Below are positions 6,554 through 8,242 of a stretch of 8,242 nucleotides of DNA, piece after piece. The stretch is taken from assembly GCA_904502265.1 (NCBI GenBank), contig CAJGDT010000070.1, positions 1-8,242 of the forward strand. The letters are read 5' to 3'. The DNA comes from an uncultured Barnesiella sp. (lineage in GTDB: Bacteria; Bacteroidota; Bacteroidia; Bacteroidales; Barnesiellaceae_A). The translations under genes were made by a program, and so were the position numbers. The notes below the pieces were generated by a model that had not been told where the DNA came from, made no database searches, and saw only the letters and a list, made by a program, of their open reading frames with translations. Position 1 is the first letter of the stretch, and every line of letters begins with the position of its first letter.

Positions 6554-8242
6554 TTACAAAATCACTTTACGATGTTCCACAATATAGAAACCTCGTGTAA
6601 GGTCATTGATGACATTTACACCTTCATGCACGGTTTTATATATCAGCACACCATCGGCTCTCACTATCTTTATCACCGTGCTTGTCGGAGATACCACGTA
6701 TAACACGCCCCCCGCAGTGTAAATGGTTATATCAGACACCTCTTGTTGCTCGATACCGGTGTATAAGTAACCATTGTAATTGTACACACCGTTATTGATG
6801 AAAATAAGATCGGCTGTCTGATTACCATTACCACCCTGCCCTTTGTTGAATATAATCATGGGTGACACCAAGGCTTTGTCTGTAGTAAATGAAATATACC
6901 ACATGCCTTCATTGTTGCGAGTCATGGCTTTGCCCGGCCACGAACCCAGGTATTCTTTATTTCCATTACCGGCATCCCACACATAGGCATATACCGTAGA
7001 GTTACCCCAGTTGGTGTCATTATAGTAAGCTGTCCATTGTTGTGGAGTGTTGGGTACAACAGGTTCATCGGGAATCTCACCGGCACCTTCTATCGTCTTC
7101 ACATAACCATTGGCGTTGTAGTATCCACCATTCACCCAAGTCATATCGCTTGTTTGAGACGAACCATTATTGAATATGATACCCGATCCGTCGGGAATTT
7201 TATCTGTTCCTGTGTAGCTCCACTTCCATATATTGTTGCCTAAATAGGTGCAAGTTTGTCCCGGCCAAGTACCACCGGTATAGTTCTTCGAGCTACTCCA
7301 CACCCAGGCACGTATCTTACCGTCCCAGTCGGCACTATTCTCAAAGAATGCAGCCTGCTCACCTTCGCTCATCGAAGGAGCAATAGGCTCTTCAGGCTCT
7401 TGCGTGCCTCCTTCGGGGTCGCTGCCACCATTGACACTCGAACGTTCCTCCTGCGTGCCATCATATTGCTTTTGTGATACAGCATTAGAAGAAGTATTAT
7501 AGAGATACTTGCCATCATCACCCACCTTGCCAGGAGCCGAAGTCTTCGATGTATTGAGTACATAGATGCGCATATTTCCCTTTCCCGAGCATGTGGCAGT
7601 CAAAGTACCATTGGTGACAGTCTTTGTATCGCCGGTGATAACATCGACATAAGTACCATTTTCTACTCCCGTGAATGTAGCTCCACCACTGATAGTAACC
7701 AACGCATACGAGTCGGTAGTGCTATCGGTATAACGACGCTTGAAAGCAAAACTTCCCGAGCAACCTTGGGTGCTATATTGTCCCTTGCGCAATGCCGGAA
7801 CTGCTGCACGTATGCGGTTGAGTCGCTGAATGTGCATGGCCAGCGGATGCGACAAGGTGGCCGCTATGTTGCCACTTGCCTGGCTATATTGGGCAAAGTC
7901 GCTCACCTCAATATCTCCTTTGATATAGCCACCATAGTAGGCACGGCCGGTCTGGCTCAATGCTATATTAGGGCCATTATCTATAACAGAGCCCTTACGA
8001 AATTGTATCTCCGAGCCATAATAGATACAGGGAATACCACGAAAGGTAAACATCAACGACAAGTTTTCGGCCCACACATCCTCGTTCTGATTGAAGCGAG
8101 TACCCTCGGGAGCTCCATCGGGTGCATAGTCGTGCGAGTCGACATACACAACATTATAGGTTGCATCGTTGTAGTATTTATCACCATATTTTACACTGAA
8201 AGCCTCAGTAGCTGTGCGGAAGTTCCAGTGCATAGGAAAGTC
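6554..8242 (-). CDS. Secreted GH13 alpha-amylase-type enzyme with two CBM26-like modules (5' end cut by window edge)
   Basis: The enzyme should cleave alpha-1,4 links in starch or related glucans. The frame is open to the right edge (562 residues visible, beginning DFPMHWNF), so the ATG at 8233 is internal. The visible part begins late in the GH13 barrel: YVDSHDY is conserved region IV, whose Asp (visible residue 38) is the transition-state-stabilising aspartate, followed by FRGIPCIYYGSEI. The catalytic nucleophile and acid/base residues lie outside the window. A beta-sandwich domain C follows to about residue 230. Two CBM26-like starch-binding modules come next, at roughly 7106-7351 and 6764-7036, each with an AWVW or AYVW strand, a WPG motif and an IIFN strand; acidic, proline-rich linkers precede each. 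The last 60 residues (6557-6736) look like a Bacteroidota C-terminal sorting domain (IKIVRADGVLIYK ... GFYIVEHRKVIL). The protein is probably secreted or surface-held; the signal peptide cannot be seen. Confidence 0.93.
   Translation of the reverse strand, partial: DFPMHWNFRTATEAFSVKYGDKYYNDATYNVVYVDSHDYAPDGAPEGTRFNQNEDVWAENLSLMFTFRGIPCIYYGSEIQFRKGSVIDNGPNIALSQTGRAYYGGYIKGDIEVSDFAQYSQASGNIAATLSHPLAMHIQRLNRIRAAVPALRKGQYSTQGCSGSFAFKRRYTDSTTDSYALVTISGGATFTGVENGTYVDVITGDTKTVTNGTLTATCSGKGNMRIYVLNTSKTSAPGKVGDDGKYLYNTSSNAVSQKQYDGTQEERSSVNGGSDPEGGTQEPEEPIAPSMSEGEQAAFFENSADWDGKIRAWVWSSSKNYTGGTWPGQTCTYLGNNIWKWSYTGTDKIPDGSGIIFNNGSSQTSDMTWVNGGYYNANGYVKTIEGAGEIPDEPVVPNTPQQWTAYYNDTNWGNSTVYAYVWDAGNGNKEYLGSWPGKAMTRNNEGMWYISFTTDKALVSPMIIFNKGQGGNGNQTADLIFINNGVYNYNGYLYTGIEQQEVSDITIYTAGGVLYVVSPTSTVIKIVRADGVLIYKTVHEGVNVINDLTRGFYIVEHRKVIL

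Noticed and set aside
6764..7351. The two CBM26-like modules as a recent tandem duplication
   Set aside because: They share motifs (WPG, IIFN) but differ in most residues and in length, with no long shared nucleotide stretch visible, so this is an old duplication or separate acquisition.
1..8242. Mobile element, CRISPR array, tRNA or a new defence system
   Set aside because: No transposase, inverted terminal repeats, spaced direct repeats or tRNA-like fold was seen, and every long gene belongs to a housekeeping, envelope or carbohydrate family, apart from the unassigned barrel protein.

Overview
The window looks like chromosomal DNA from a member of the Bacteroidota, most likely order Bacteroidales. 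The evidence is: two intergenic copies of the Bacteroides-type -7 promoter box (TACCTTTG, matching TAnnTTTG); start codons mostly preceded by A/T-rich sequence instead of strong Shine-Dalgarno sites; a DUF4369-like lipoprotein with a thioredoxin-like tail; and a secreted amylase with starch-binding modules and a C-terminal sorting-type domain typical of this phylum. I cannot name the genus from sequence alone.

All six genes lie on the minus strand, so transcription runs from high to low coordinates. First comes the C-terminal part of a secreted GH13 alpha-amylase-type enzyme with two CBM26-like starch-binding modules (cut by the right edge). It ends in a strong intrinsic terminator at 6502-6534. 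The foot of that terminator overlaps a new promoter, which drives a probable three-gene unit: a cytoplasmic FKBP-type prolyl isomerase, a lipoprotein with a thioredoxin-like domain that has lost its active-site cysteines, and the ComM/YifB AAA+ ATPase. A second promoter at about 3295-3325, with a 14-bp perfect palindrome in its spacer, precedes a probable two-gene unit: an uncharacterised TIM-barrel-like protein and the mismatch repair ATPase MutS (cut by the left edge, about 837 residues visible, down to the beta-clamp-binding motif).

Functionally the window is mixed: polysaccharide use (amylase), protein folding or envelope functions (FKBP, lipoprotein), and DNA processing (ComM for branch migration during recombination, MutS for mismatch repair). 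I see no mobile element, CRISPR array, tRNA, rRNA, or clear sign of horizontal transfer. No gap between genes exceeds about 120 bp. I did not find convincing evidence of a new multi-gene system. The points most worth following up are the terminator/promoter overlap, the cysteine-less thioredoxin-like lipoprotein beside comM, and the unassigned barrel protein beside mutS.
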